Numbered from the stretch's first letter, positions 52,727-62,608 are shown. The stretch: 64,000 nucleotides of DNA from Patescibacteria group bacterium UBA2772 (GCA_002352545.1 DEIO01000015.1:62001-126000); one strand, 5' to 3'. The notes: generated by a model from the letters alone, not told the origin. A program made the numbers and translations.

Positions 52727-53220
52727 AGGAATTAGTTATACAGATAGACGAAAATGACAATCAGATAGGTTTACGGACTAGAAGGGATTTTCATAAATAT
52801 GATATATATCACAGATCAGCAGTTCTTTTATTATTTAATAAAAAAGGAGAATTGCTTTTGCAAAAGAGAGGAGGGAAGAAGAAGTGGTTTCCTAATATGT
52901 ATGACTTTTCAGTTGCAGGAACAGTTGGTAATGAGACATACGAGCAATGTATGAAACGTGAAACAAAGGAAGAATTGGGAATTGAAGTTGCCTTTGAAAT
53001 GCTTTTTAAGATGCTTCCATGGGAAAAAGATGACAAAGTTTCCCATGCTGTTTTTGTTGCAACAACTGATCAGGATCTTGTTTTAGACGAAGAAGAAATG
53101 GATTCGGTGAGGTGGATTTCCTTGGAAAAGCTAGAGGAAGAGATTGGACAAAATCCAGAGCAATTCACGCCACAATTGTTTGTTGGACTAGGAAAATATC
53201 TAAAACTAAAAAGACATTAA
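52720..53220 (+). CDS. Nudix hydrolase, IPP-isomerase-like
   Basis: 166 residues. An N-terminal strand VIQIDENDNQIGLRTRRDF, then YHRSAVLLLFNKKGELLLQK, NMYDFSVAGTVGNETYEQ and RETKEELGI, the Nudix box with a gap of one residue between the first Gly and Glu, and later MDSVRWISLEKLEEE. It resembles the YfcD/IPP-isomerase-like group. It hydrolyses nucleoside diphosphate derivatives or isomerises IPP. The substrate is unknown. The gene is intact, overlapping the end of the previous broken gene. Confidence 0.85.
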   Translation: MVEELVIQIDENDNQIGLRTRRDFHKYDIYHRSAVLLLFNKKGELLLQKRGGKKKWFPNMYDFSVAGTVGNETYEQCMKRETKEELGIEVAFEMLFKMLPWEKDDKVSHAVFVATTDQDLVLDEEEMDSVRWISLEKLEEEIGQNPEQFTPQLFVGLGKYLKLKRH

Positions 53221-53262
53221 TTTGAGTATGGAGTTTGGTCTGTAATATTTAAAAACAAAAAC

Positions 53263-53904
53263 GTGAAAAAGATTATTTTTGCGATTTTTGTTACAATGGT
53301 AATGATTCCGTTACAGGTAGTCTATGCAGATATTGGAAATGCTGATAAAGCCTTGTTAGTTGAAAAAATAAAAACATTGGAACGTGTAGTGAATAAAGGT
53401 GACATGGTGGAAATTGGGAAAATGTTGTCGCCGAATGCTTCAAAAGAGTTGAAACAAGAAATCAACGACAAGATTGGGACTCAAAAAATCGGATATCGAC
53501 AATGGATAAGCAAAATGGAACAGATTGCTGTTAATGAAGTGAAAGTAACATGAACATTTTCCGCTAATGGACCTAATTGGAATATTTCTGGTTTGTCTAA
53601 TCACTTTGTTTTTGAGAAAATAAGTAACAATTAGTACCTATTGGATAGTGATTTTGCAAGAAAGTTAAGCGCAATGCACGTGTTCAAGATTGTTGGATCA
53701 GTTTTTGCTGTGATTATTCCAATTTTCTTATTATTTTCTGCTTTTTGGGTTTGGATGATAATCGATGTTATAAATAGAAAATTCAATGACAAAACACAAT
53801 GGATATTGATAGTTATTTTCTTGAATTTTATTGGTGCTTGTTTATACTTTTTTATGATTCGAAAGGAGCTTGTGAATGAGGATGAACTTAGTGGAAATGT
53901 TTAA
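53263..53904 (+). pseudogene. Secreted protein with C-terminal membrane helices and two stops
   Basis: One frame from GTG 53263: a signal peptide (about 1-22, ending at VYADI), a soluble part (LVEKIKTLERVVNKGDMVEI...), TGA at 53551-53553 after NEVKVT, then TFSANGPNWNISGLSNHFVF, TAG at 53632, then HVFKIVGSVFAVIIPIFLLF and DKTQWILIVIFLNFIGACLY, a PLDc_N-like two-helix region. Only two stops break it. No shift is needed. Confidence 0.75.
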
Positions 53905-53929
53905 TTTACTGTTGTTGTAATAAATAAAA

Positions 53930-54127
53930 ATGCAAAAGAAAAAAAGAATTAAGGAAAAGAGAAGAATTTCAAATTTTGGGATTTTTATGATTACCTTTTT
54001 TATATCGCTATTTGCTCTTATGGGAGTTTTGACTTCCTGTCTTTTAAAAGTCCAGAAAGATGGGGGAATTGGAGATTCACAACCTGTATGTTCTGAGAAA
54101 AAAGAGATTATTGATGAAAGACTTTAA
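53930..54127 (+). CDS. Small membrane-anchored or lipoprotein-like protein
   Basis: 65 residues. A basic N-terminus, one helix (about 18-40) ending LTSCLLKVQKDGG, where TSC may be a lipobox, and a short tail. It may be a remnant of a longer gene. No family recognised. Low confidence that it is a real gene. Confidence 0.35.
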   Translation: MQKKKRIKEKRRISNFGIFMITFFISLFALMGVLTSCLLKVQKDGGIGDSQPVCSEKKEIIDERL

Positions 54128-54219
54128 AAAACTTTCTGGTTTTGATGCGTATTTAATATAATTTGTCCTTAGAAGCTCTAGGTTTCTTTTGGGCTTATTT
54201 TTAAATAATTATTGAATTT

Positions 54220-55120
54220 ATGAAGAAATTTATCACACCTTTTCTATTGTTAGGAGTCCTAGGAATAATAATCGGTATTTTTGCTATGAAAAGTAAAGGG
54301 AATAGGTCCGATACAAAAGACGACTCATCTTATATGGATGCCTACCTATAAGGAGATCAGAATAAGCTACAATGGAGTGGAAGTCGACACGCTTGTATAT
54401 CAGCCAAATAGCAAAGAAATGGACGCTCTCTTGGTGTATCACGGAACAACCATGGATGATTCAAAAGTTCATGTTGCGGCAGAAACAATATTATCAAAGG
54501 TTAGAAGCATAATCAAAAGAGATGATCTTATGATTGTTAGTGTTGCATATCCTGAGGAAGGATTGCTCTTTGGTGATAACATAAAAGAGGCTGAGGCAGC
54601 TTTGTTGTGGGTCAAGAATAGTGCCAGTAAAGCATTGAAAGTAAAAGTGAACAGAACTTTTTTGCTTGGACATTCGCAGGGAGGATATCTTGTGACTCGC
54701 TTGAATACAATGCACAAAACTGATGGAGTTGTTGCAAATGGATCTGGTCCGATAGATTTGAGCTTTCGTTGCAAACTAGATGAGCGAAATAAAGTGGAAC
54801 CTCGAAACGGAGCGAGCCAGAAAAAAGGGACGGTATGCTCTCTTTTGAAAGACGAATATGGAAGTGTTTTTGATGACCCTGATCCATATAAAGCAAGGTC
54901 ATTGATTAATTTCTATTCAGGGCACAAATCTAAAATATTATTCGTTCAGGGGTTGAAGGACAAAAAGATTCAAATGACACTGTGGCCTAAGTTTAAGGAA
55001 AAAATAAATCAGTGTACGGATTGTACAGACTATACTTTTTTGGAATTAGAAGATTCAGGGCACGGGGCAATCTTTGAAAACAAGGAGGCAATAGAAGCTG
55101 TTAATGAATTTTTGAGATAA
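54220..55120 (+). pseudogene. Alpha/beta hydrolase with frame break after the leader
   Basis: A leader MKKFITPFLLLGVLGIIIGI is followed by a short acidic stretch, and the frame then closes at TAA 54346. A second frame from 54338 gives 260 residues with LLVYHGTTMDDSKVHV, the nucleophile elbow LLGHSQGGYL, NGSGPIDLS, VQGLKDKKIQMTLWPKF and EDSGHGAIF (His). This is a complete hydrolase core. A one-base slip near 54335 would join the two. The core may still be translated alone from 54338, but without a Shine-Dalgarno site. Confidence 0.8.
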
Positions 55121-55194
55121 ATTGTGTATAATAAACTAAGGTTTTGAGTTATACTAAAGGTGTGGATAATTTCTTGTGTTATTAAAACAAATAA

Positions 55195-55593
55195 ATGCTA
55201 AAAAAAAGAGTTTCAGCCGTTATTATTGAAAATGAAAAAGTGTTGCTTATTCGTAGGATAAAACCAGGGAAAGAATACTTTGTTTTGCCAGGAGGTAGTG
55301 TTGAAGAAGGGGAGAATGAATTTGATGCACTGAAAAGAGAGTTGCTTGAGGAGACAGGATTGCAAATATCTGAAGGTAGGTTTATTTCCGAGGTTGAAGA
55401 TGAATATGACGAACGTGTCTAAGCTTTATTTTTGATTAAAAACTATGAAGGAGATTTGGCACTTGGAAGTCCTGAAAAAGAAAGACAAGCGGAAAATAAC
55501 AAATATCTCTTAGAATGGCGTGCAATTGAAAGCTTGAAGGATTTAAATGTTTTCCCTCTTGAATTGAAGAATATTTTGCTTAAAAAAGAGTAA
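55195..55593 (+). pseudogene. Nudix hydrolase with one internal stop
   Basis: VSAVIIENEKVLLIRRIKPG, then FVLPGGSVEEGENEFDAL and KRELLEETGLQISEG give a full Nudix box. The frame has a TAA at 55420-55422 after DEYDERV and continues ALFLIKNYEGDLALGSPEKE and ESLKDLNVFPLELKNILLKK to TAA at 55591. A change in a single codon (Tyr is plausible, as V-Y-x-x-F-L is common there) would explain it. The 75-residue part before the stop still holds the whole catalytic box. Confidence 0.85.
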
Positions 55594-55603
55594 AGATCAT
55601 CAT

Positions 55604-56017
55604 ATGATAATAGTTAGTGGATGCTTGGCTGGTCTACGATGTCGCTTTGACGGAAGAGAGAATCCAGTTCAGAAAATTATAGATCTTGTGAAAGAGGGCA
55701 AGGCCATTCCACTTTGTTCTGAGCAACTTGGAGGACTCGCAACACCTAGAGCGAAGGCAGAAAGAGTTGGAGAAAAGGTTCTAACTGAAGACGGAGTTGA
55801 TATAACATCTCAATTCAAAAGAGGTGCCGATGAAGTGTTGAAGATTGCAAAGATTGTAGGTTGCAAGAAGGCCATTTTGAAGTCCAAATCACCATCTTGT
55901 GGGTCTTGTGAGATTTTTGATGGAACTTTCTCAAAAACTTTGATAAAAGGAAATGGTGTCTTGGCTGAACTTTTAAAAGAAAATAATATAGAAGTTGTTA
56001 CCGAAAATGAGATTTAA
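55604..56017 (+). CDS. DUF523 family protein
   Basis: 137 residues. IIVSGCLAGLRCRFDG, then IPLCSEQLGGLATPRAKAE and LKSKSPSCGSCEIFDGTF match DUF523, a small Cys-rich protein of unknown function, possibly binding a metal or an Fe-S cluster through its conserved Cys residues. The gene is intact and starts 10 bases after the broken Nudix gene. Confidence 0.9.
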   Translation: MIIVSGCLAGLRCRFDGRENPVQKIIDLVKEGKAIPLCSEQLGGLATPRAKAERVGEKVLTEDGVDITSQFKRGADEVLKIAKIVGCKKAILKSKSPSCGSCEIFDGTFSKTLIKGNGVLAELLKENNIEVVTENEI

Positions 56018-56043
56018 ATGATTTTAAATTAATAGTTTTAACA

Positions 56044-56793
56044 GTGGATAAATTACATTTTATTCCTTTTGGCATCGTATTCCTTTTTATAGCATTGGAA
56101 ATATTTTTCCCTAAGAGGAAGTTTTCTACAAAATTAAAACTAAATTTCTACCTAACTGATGGGTTTATTGTTATTTTTAATAATATTTTATTTTTGGGTT
56201 TTTCTGTTAGTAGTTTATATCAGATGTCGGAAAATTTCTTTAGTCTGAAACTTCTGTCGGATCTTGATTATGATAATATCTTCGTGGTTTTGGGGGTGCT
56301 TATCCTGTTAGATTTTCTGATCTATTTCTGGCATTCGCTCAATCACAAAGTTTCATTCTTGTGGATTTTTCACAAAGCTCATCACACGGAACTTTATTTA
56401 AATGCCCTTAGTGGATTGAGATTTCATATTGGAGAATTGATTCTCTCTATTATTTTCAAATCAGTAGTGTTGGTGATGTTTTTTGGAATTCCAATTGAAA
56501 TAATTCTTCTAAGTGAGATATTTATTGTTATATTTTCAGTGTTTCATCATTCGAATATTGTTTTTAGAGGAGAAAAATTGTTTTCAAAGATTGTAATTGT
56601 TCCGTACCTACATCAAGTTCATCATTCTGTTACAAGAAATGACCATGATAGTAACTATGGGGTGGTCTTTTCTTTTTGGGATAGAATTTTTGGAACATTT
56701 TTGGATAAGGAGAATAAGCATATTGGGCTTGGAAAAATAAAGTTTCAAAGTTTTTGGAAGTTTATTGTTTTTGGTTTTAGAAATAGATATTAA
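56044..56793 (+). CDS. Fatty-acid-hydroxylase/sterol-desaturase superfamily protein
   Basis: 249 residues from GTG 56044, with four membrane helices. His motifs: WHSLNH, FHKAHHTEL, FHHSNIVF, LHQVHHSVTRNDHDSNYG. These bind a di-iron centre in membrane oxygenases that hydroxylate or desaturate lipids or carotenoids. In a CPR cell without lipid synthesis it may modify host-derived lipid. The gene is intact and follows DUF523 by 26 bases. Confidence 0.88.
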   Translation: MDKLHFIPFGIVFLFIALEIFFPKRKFSTKLKLNFYLTDGFIVIFNNILFLGFSVSSLYQMSENFFSLKLLSDLDYDNIFVVLGVLILLDFLIYFWHSLNHKVSFLWIFHKAHHTELYLNALSGLRFHIGELILSIIFKSVVLVMFFGIPIEIILLSEIFIVIFSVFHHSNIVFRGEKLFSKIVIVPYLHQVHHSVTRNDHDSNYGVVFSFWDRIFGTFLDKENKHIGLGKIKFQSFWKFIVFGFRNRY

Positions 56794-56844
56794 TTGGTGG
56801 AAGCGTGAGTATTAAATATGAAATAATAAGCATATATTAAAGAA

Positions 56845-57183
56845 ATGATGAAAGAGCCAAGTTTTGAGAATAGAGAAAGTCCTGAAAAAAGGGTGTCAAG
56901 GTTGCTCAGAGAAAAAGGAATAGAAAATAAAGAAGCACATGAAGCTTTGATAAAATGGACGATAGACCAAGAGAAGGCTGTTGAAAATTCAACTGACCCT
57001 GAAGCATCAATTTTGTTTAATGTTCGGCGTGCTTGTTTATATCTAGAGGCTGGCTATATAGAAAGTTCTTTAGAAAATTTCTACGATGCAGCAGAGCAAG
57101 CTTATCAAGAAAGAAGAGATGAACTTTGTGAAAAGATTGAAAAAGAAGCGGAGGAGATTTCTAAATCGTTGAGAGAAAAGTAG
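56845..57183 (+). CDS. Small helical protein, unknown
   Basis: 112 residues, all-helical and charged (SPEKRVSRLLREKGIENKEA, AACLYLEAGYIESSL-like repeats with TPR-like spacing). No family recognised. It precedes the DUF6122-like gene by 3 bases. Confidence 0.65.
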   Translation: MMKEPSFENRESPEKRVSRLLREKGIENKEAHEALIKWTIDQEKAVENSTDPEASILFNVRRACLYLEAGYIESSLENFYDAAEQAYQERRDELCEKIEKEAEEISKSLREK

Positions 57184-57186
57184 ACT

Positions 57187-57516
57187 ATGCAAGCATTACA
57201 AATAGCAGTTCATTATAGTTTGCATTTTCTTTTCCCAGGTGTTGTTGCCTGGACATTCTTTAGAAAAAAATGGAAAAAAGCTTGGATTATTATGATTTTG
57301 ACGATGTTGGTAGATCTCGATCATCTTTTTGCAAGTCCAATTTTTGATCCAAATCGATGTGGAATTGGTTTTCATCCTCTTCATTCCTATTTTGCTATTG
57401 CAATCTATATTGTTTTGCTATTTTTTCCAAAACTAAGAGTCGTTGCAGTTGGTTTGCTTTTGCATATGTTAACAGATTTTCAGGATTGTTTGTGGATGTT
57501 ATTTATAAATAAATAA
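57187..57516 (+). CDS. DUF6122-like small membrane protein
   Basis: 109 residues. HYSLHFLFPGVVAWTFFRKK, then VDLDHLFASPIFDPNRCGIG, FHPLHSYFAIAIYI and LLHMLTDFQDCLWM. The conserved D-L-D-H, FHPLHS and His residues suggest a metal-binding membrane site. I believe this is DUF6122, a family of unknown function. The number should be checked. Same transcript as the previous gene. Confidence 0.75.
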   Translation: MQALQIAVHYSLHFLFPGVVAWTFFRKKWKKAWIIMILTMLVDLDHLFASPIFDPNRCGIGFHPLHSYFAIAIYIVLLFFPKLRVVAVGLLLHMLTDFQDCLWMLFINK

Positions 57517-57526
57517 GAAATAGTTA

Positions 57527-58369
57527 ATGAACGAAGATAAAAAAGTTTTGTTGATAAAGTGTCCTGATGAAAAAGGAATAATCCACAAGGTCTCAGGTGT
57601 TTTGTTGAGCGGAGGGTGTAATATTGTTAGAAACGGAGAATTTGTTGACACTGATAAGAACATTTTTTATATGCGAACTGAATTTGAAGCCAATGGTTTA
57701 GATGTAGAAAATGTTTTGTCTGAATTAAAAGAAATTTTGCCAAAGGAGGCAGAAATTTCAATTCCCAGTTCCAGAAAAAAAAGAATTGTTGTTTTGGCAA
57801 CAAAAGAACATCATTGCTTGAGCGAACTTCTGAGTAGGAATTATTTTGAAGAGTTTAACTTTGAGATCATTGCTGTTATTGCAAATCATGAAAATTTAGA
57901 AGATTTCACTAATAGATTCGGAGTAAAATTCAAATATATTTCTCATGAAGGTATTAAGAAACAGCAACAGGAAGCTAAGATTTTGGAAATTCTTGAGCAA
58001 GAGGAGCCTGATTTTATTGTTTTGGCTAAATATATGCGAATTTTGTCACCAAACTTTGTCAGCAAATATAAAAGTAAAATCATCAACATCCATCATTCTT
58101 TTTTGCCAGCATTTATTGGTGCAAATCCATACCGTAAGGCTTATGAGAGAGGAGTGAAGTTAATCGGAGCAACGGCTCATTTTGTAACGAGTGAGCTTGA
58201 TCAAGGTCCAATCATTTTGCAAGATGTTGCGAAGATAGATCATGCGGATAATATTTTTTCGATGAAGAAAATAAGCCAAGATATAGAGAAACTTGTTTTG
58301 ATAAAGGCTGTTAGATTAGCATGTGATGATAAGGTTATTATAAATGGAAATAAAACAATTATTTTCTAG
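57527..58369 (+). CDS. purU: Formyltetrahydrofolate deformylase
   Basis: 280 residues. An N-terminal ACT domain (LLIKCPDEKGIIHKVSGVL) and a C-terminal formyltransferase-like domain: FIVLAKYMRILSP, IHHSFLPAFIGANPYRKAY, GATAHFVTSELDQGPIILQD, with the Asn-His-Asp-type site (the common N-I-H-H-S motif). It hydrolyses 10-formyl-THF to THF and formate. It is the one clear metabolic gene of the second half of the window and follows the DUF6122-like gene by 10 bases. Confidence 0.95.
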   Translation: MNEDKKVLLIKCPDEKGIIHKVSGVLLSGGCNIVRNGEFVDTDKNIFYMRTEFEANGLDVENVLSELKEILPKEAEISIPSSRKKRIVVLATKEHHCLSELLSRNYFEEFNFEIIAVIANHENLEDFTNRFGVKFKYISHEGIKKQQQEAKILEILEQEEPDFIVLAKYMRILSPNFVSKYKSKIINIHHSFLPAFIGANPYRKAYERGVKLIGATAHFVTSELDQGPIILQDVAKIDHADNIFSMKKISQDIEKLVLIKAVRLACDDKVIINGNKTIIF

Positions 58370-58432
58370 TTGTTTTTTAGAAGATGAAATATGTATTATA
58401 ATTCTAATGAAATTTAAAATAAAAACAAAAAA

Positions 58433-58672
58433 ATGAAAAAGAAAAGTAAAAAATTGAATCAAGAATCCATTCTTATTCTGATGCTTGTAGCAGTAGTTGT
58501 TATCTTTTGTTCAATGATGTTTTTGTGTCAAAAGATTAGACTGCAAGAAACTGAAAGAAGTTTGCGAAAAGAAATCAACCAAATAAAAATGCAAATGCAG
58601 GCTGGTCAAATGGAGGAATCTCTTGAAAAAAAAGCTGAAACAATGGAGACAGGAAACGTTGAACTTAAATAA
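58433..58672 (+). CDS. Small membrane-anchored coiled-coil protein
   Basis: 79 residues. One helix (about 14-36), then a heptad-rich charged tail (RSLRKEINQIKMQMQAGQMEES...). It could be a remnant or a real small subunit. No family recognised. A TATAAT-like hexamer lies in the 63-base gap before it. Confidence 0.5.
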   Translation: MKKKSKKLNQESILILMLVAVVVIFCSMMFLCQKIRLQETERSLRKEINQIKMQMQAGQMEESLEKKAETMETGNVELK

Positions 58673-58863
58673 AAATAATTTCAAGTTAAAAACATAAGAC
58701 TGCTAAAAAGATGGAATATTTGATGATTTCCCATTTTTTTGTAATCCAATGATATATTCACTTAGTAATAGCAAGTGTGTTTGATGGGAATATTTGTTGC
58801 TAACAATCTTTGTTGTTATACTTGTAGTGTAGTTTGAAAATAAAATTCAAATAAAAACAAAAT

Positions 58864-60157
58864 ATGGAAAAAAGTAATAAATCAGAATTCTGCTTAGAAT
58901 TCAAAAAATTTGTTGTACCCGTGCTTACGTTTATTTTTCTAGTAATTTTTTTCTTTGTGTGGTAATCCATCGTTTTGGAGAGGGAGAATAAAAAGTTAAA
59001 TGAAGATAATCAACTTTTGCAAAGTCAACTTCTTAGTTTAACCAACGAAGTGAAGAGTTCAGAGATTGAGATTCCCCGAAAGCCAAAGTCTGATTGGAAG
59101 GAATATTTTCCAAGCACTTTAGAGACTACGTTGTTAGGGGAGACAAAGAATAAAGTCGAGAATCTATTAGGTATACCACCTGTTTTGGCTAGAGACACAG
59201 CAACTAAGTCTAGTGAGAGCAAGGAGGTGTGGATCTATTATCCATATGACACAGACTCAACTGGTTTATATATATATTAAAGGAGGAGTTGTCGTGAATG
59301 GTTATTTGGATGAATTCAATGGTTTTGATAATTTAGCTATTTGGGCAAATGAAAAATTTCAATCCAAGCATCTTGTTTCTGGAAAAAAATCAAAAAAAAG
59401 CTTACTTGAATATTATGAGGGAAGAGAATCTTTGTCTGATCAGGATAAAATCAAAACATTTGCAACAAAAAATCCTCAGGAACTTGGTTTAAATGAGATT
59501 TCTAAAACCAGGATTGTTTGTTCTAACCAAAATGGTACTTCGTGTGGAGGGGAATTGGTGATTTTTGCAGATGAATATTTGCACGTGGGCGAACAAGAGT
59601 TTTATCTGGCTGTTTTAAATGAAAATACCTATGATTATTATGGTCCATTTGTCGATAATCTCGAGGCAATTGTTGACGAAGCTAAGATTTTTGTTGTATA
59701 TAAAGAACCGATAACTGAGATATGGAAACTGCTTCCAATATCGAAACATAGTCCAATTGTAGGGGAAATTTCATTTGAGTCAGTAGCAAGGGGTTTCTAT
59801 AGTGGGCATGAGCAAGATGAATATTATAGAATAACTGATAATAAGGAGTGGCAAAAAATATGGAAGAAGACATATTCAAATGTAAGTCCTGAGCCAATTT
59901 TGCCAGAGATTGATTTTGAAAAAGATATGATATTAGCAGTTTTCGCTGGTGAGTTTTCAAGCGGAGGTCATTCTATCGAAATAGGGAGCATCCAAGAATA
60001 CGAGCGTGATGTTCAGGTTTCGATTAAGCTTGAATCACCAAGTATAAGTTGTAGTACTACAGCAGCGTTGACTCAGCCATTTGATATCGTGAAAATAGAA
60101 AAAACAGATAAGGAAATTAGATTTATCAACAAGAATGTTGAGAATAGATGTGATTAG
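58864..60157 (+). pseudogene. BamE-like anchored protein with stop and TA-repeat frameshift
   Basis: One frame from ATG 58864: VVPVLTFIFLVIFFFVW (helix), TAA, then SIVLERENKKLNEDNQLLQS (coiled coil) and KSDWKEYFPSTLETTLLGET, KNKVENLLGIPPVLARDTAT and EVWIYYPYDTDSTGLYIY, a BamE/SmpA-like unit, then TAA in a TATATATAT run near 59270. The other frame continues IKGGVVVNGYLDEFNGF in register with the domain, and a further domain runs to TAG 60155. A two-base unit change in the TA repeat would restore the frame. The ending part (QDEYYRITDNKEWQKIWKKT...) looks like a second folded domain. Confidence 0.8.
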
Positions 60158-60195
60158 TGAACAGTTGTTGTTATATAAAAATTAAAAATGAAAAA

Positions 60196-61352
60196 ATGGA
60201 GCAAGATGAAATGCCTAAAAAAACGGTCTATCGAAAACTCAATGAGTCTCATGAGGAGATTAGTGAAAAAAGAACTTCAGCTTTAGGGTATATTCTGCTT
60301 GGGATAATGGTTATTTTTATAATAATAGTAGGAGAGACAATCTTTTCTGATTTAGGGGATATTCCTGAAAGACCAACTCGCCCAAGCAGTTGTGTTTTGT
60401 TAAACGTTGAGCAGTTACGCACAATACAAGGAAATAGTTGTGGGAGGTATAATGGATTTAATTTAGTAGATACAAAGTTTGGACTTGATAGTCAATATCT
60501 AGCAATAAAGTCACAAATTGAGGAGATTGCTTCTTTGAATAAAAAATTCGAATTAACGAAAGCACGATAAAAAATTTGCAAAGAACAGTTAATCAAAACA
60601 AACAGAATTATGATCTGAGTTTGCAGGAAAAAATGGCTGGAGAAGAGGGAATTATTGATAAAAACTACGCCAGGGGCTCGATAACAACAAATACAAATCA
60701 AATATCTCGACTGGAAAGTAGCAACACTTCTTTAGCTCTTAAAAGAGATGTTTTTATATCTGATATTTCTCCTAATATAGTTACAATAAAACAAAGTCAT
60801 AAAAAAGCACTTGAATACTATCAAAACAAGAGAGCTTGGTATAAATTTAAGACTTTTTCATTGATGCTTATCTTTGTTCTACCATTTCTTTTAGTTTCAG
60901 TTTTTTATTATCTAAAGCTAAAGAAGAAAAATAGCCCTTATACGATTATTCTTACAGCAACTACTACGGCTTTCACGATTTTATTCTTGCAAGCAGTATT
61001 AGTTTTTTTGTATGATATTTTACCAAAAGAATGGATTGAGAGAATATTCAGAATTTTAAAAGAGGTTCCATTCTTTCGTTATATTATCTACTATGGTTCA
61101 GTTTTATTGGTGATCGGATTTTTTGGTGGTCTTGTGTTCTATATTCAAAAACGAGTATTTAGTCCAACTAAGGTTGCTATAAGAAGATTAAAAGACAAGA
61201 AATATCCTGGATGTTCTTTTCCGCTTGATTCGGAACATTCTTTTTGTCCTGATTGTGGACTACAATTAAAAGAAGAATGTAGTCATTGTGGTCAGTTGAA
61301 AATTAGATATCTAACACATTGTCCAAATTGTGGAAATAAGGAATCTCAATAG
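60196..61352 (+). pseudogene. Two-part membrane protein with C-terminal zinc ribbon, frameshifted
   Basis: From the ATG at 60196: one helix (YILLGIMVIFIIIVGETIF), a soluble part, then TAA at 60568. A one-base slip near 60565 leads from ELTKA to TIKNLQRTVNQNKQNYDLSL, and the frame continues 250 residues with three helices (TFSLMLIFVLPFLLVSVFYY, ATTTAFTILFLQAVLVFLY, YIIYYGSVLLVIGFFGGLVF) and a C-terminal double zinc ribbon (CPDCG, CSHCG, CPNCG). The second part would not have its own start signal. No family recognised. Confidence 0.8.
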
Positions 61353-61360
61353 AATAGTTT

Positions 61361-62098
61361 TTATTCTAGAAAAGTTAAAGTAAACATCATGGAAATTCCC
61401 AGAAGAAAGAATAGAAATGAAAGAATAGATTTTTTTAAATTGGTTTCATTTCTGATTTCAGGCATTAGGTCTGATGAAGCAATATAGATAAATCCTCCTG
61501 CTGCAAGGGGTAGCAGTAGAGGTACGATACTTTCTACGCGTGATGAAATAAATACCCCTATAATACCACCGAAGACAACCGTAAGTGCTACCAAATAATT
61601 AAGCAACAGAGCTTTTGATTTTTTGAAACCGGCATGAACCAGAACACCAAAATCACCAATTTCCTGAGGAATTTCATGGAAAGCAATTGCGAAAGTTGTC
61701 ACAATCCCTATTGTTGGATCAACCATGAAAGTACTCGCTATAATGAGTCCATCAATGAAGTTGTGAATCGAATCACCGACTAAATTCATGTAACCGAAGG
61801 AATGAACAGAGCAGTCTCCTTTGTGACAATGTCTCCAATGTAACAGTTTTTCCATTAGAAAAAACAGAACAAAGGAGAATAAAACAATTGAAAAAAGTTT
61901 ATCCGCTTCAAGATTTTTTGTTGCTTCTGGTAAAAGATGAAAAAATGCACCGCCCATAAATGAACCAGCTGAAAAAGAAACTAAAAACAGAGTTATCTTT
62001 TTTAGAAGATTTTTTTTAACCAAGAGTAATGGGGTTGCTATCCAAACACAGAGAGTGATCGAAAAGGTCGCTAGGAGTATCTGTAAATAAGTGTTCAT
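61361..62098 (-). CDS. ZIP-family metal transporter
   Basis: 245 residues, eight membrane helices. The metal-site motifs are HNFIDGLIIASTF in helix IV and AFHEIPQEIGDFGVLVHAGF in helix V, as in zinc/iron ZIPs. A His/Cys-rich loop (HWRHCHKGDCSVHSFGY) precedes helix IV. It imports zinc, iron or manganese into the cytoplasm. It starts 9 bases after the stop of the Fur-type regulator gene, so they are one operon. Confidence 0.93.
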   Translation of the reverse strand: MNTYLQILLATFSITLCVWIATPLLLVKKNLLKKITLFLVSFSAGSFMGGAFFHLLPEATKNLEADKLFSIVLFSFVLFFLMEKLLHWRHCHKGDCSVHSFGYMNLVGDSIHNFIDGLIIASTFMVDPTIGIVTTFAIAFHEIPQEIGDFGVLVHAGFKKSKALLLNYLVALTVVFGGIIGVFISSRVESIVPLLLPLAAGGFIYIASSDLMPEIRNETNLKKSILSFLFFLLGISMMFTLTFLE

Positions 62099-62107
62099 GT
62101 GTTTGGT

Positions 62108-62497
62108 TTATAGTTTTATTTTTTGGCTACATTTTTTGCAAATACCATCTAGTTTCAGTTGAGATTGTATATCAATGAAATTTTTGTGATGATATTCCTT
62201 TTCTTCATAGGGTAGATTTTCAGTGTGTCCACAAATTCTACAAATTATATGATGGTGAGGCTCTTTGCCAGCGCAGTAGAATTTTTCTTTTTTTATAACT
62301 TCAGTCTTTACTATTTTTAAGGATTCAAAAAGCTTTAATGTTCGATAAATTGATGCTTGATTATATTCTCCTATTTTCTTGTGCAATTGTCTGGCAGAGA
62401 GTATTTTCTTTGAATTAGATAAATATTTCAAAATTGTTAGCCGTGGTTTGGTTAGTTTGAAAGAGTTTTGTGTTAATATTTTTTCTAATGATTTCAT
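62108..62497 (-). CDS. Fur-family metal-dependent repressor (Zur-like)
   Basis: 129 residues from ATG 62497. The winged helix LTKPRLTILKYLSNSKKILS, HKKIGEYNQASIYRTLKLFE, then HHHIICRICGHTENL and a C-terminal CKKCSQ give the metal sites with two CxxC pairs. Paired with a ZIP importer, it is probably a Zur. A TTG start at 62533 would lie in the -35 region and is rejected. With the -10 at 62505-62510, transcription would start at about 62498, so the mRNA would be leaderless. Confidence 0.9.
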   Translation of the reverse strand: MKSLEKILTQNSFKLTKPRLTILKYLSNSKKILSARQLHKKIGEYNQASIYRTLKLFESLKIVKTEVIKKEKFYCAGKEPHHHIICRICGHTENLPYEEKEYHHKNFIDIQSQLKLDGICKKCSQKIKL

Positions 62498-62504
62498 GTA
62501 TAGA

Positions 62505-62534
62505 ATATTACTATAATTGCGAGTCATTTGCAAT
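62505..62534 (-). promoter_or_regulatory. Promoter with Fur-type operator
   Basis: On the minus strand TTGCAA, 17 bases, TAATAT. The 19-base dyad ATTGCGAGTCATTTGCAAT (62516-62534 on the plus strand) overlaps the -35 and part of the spacer. Its form TTGC-n9-GCAA is of the Fur/Zur kind, so the operon is probably repressed by its own product. Confidence 0.7.
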
Positions 62535-62608
62535 AGCTGGTTTTGAAAATTAATGCATTAATGGTAGAATGAGAATACTCTTTGAAAAAGAAGCATAAAA
62601 CAAAAAAG

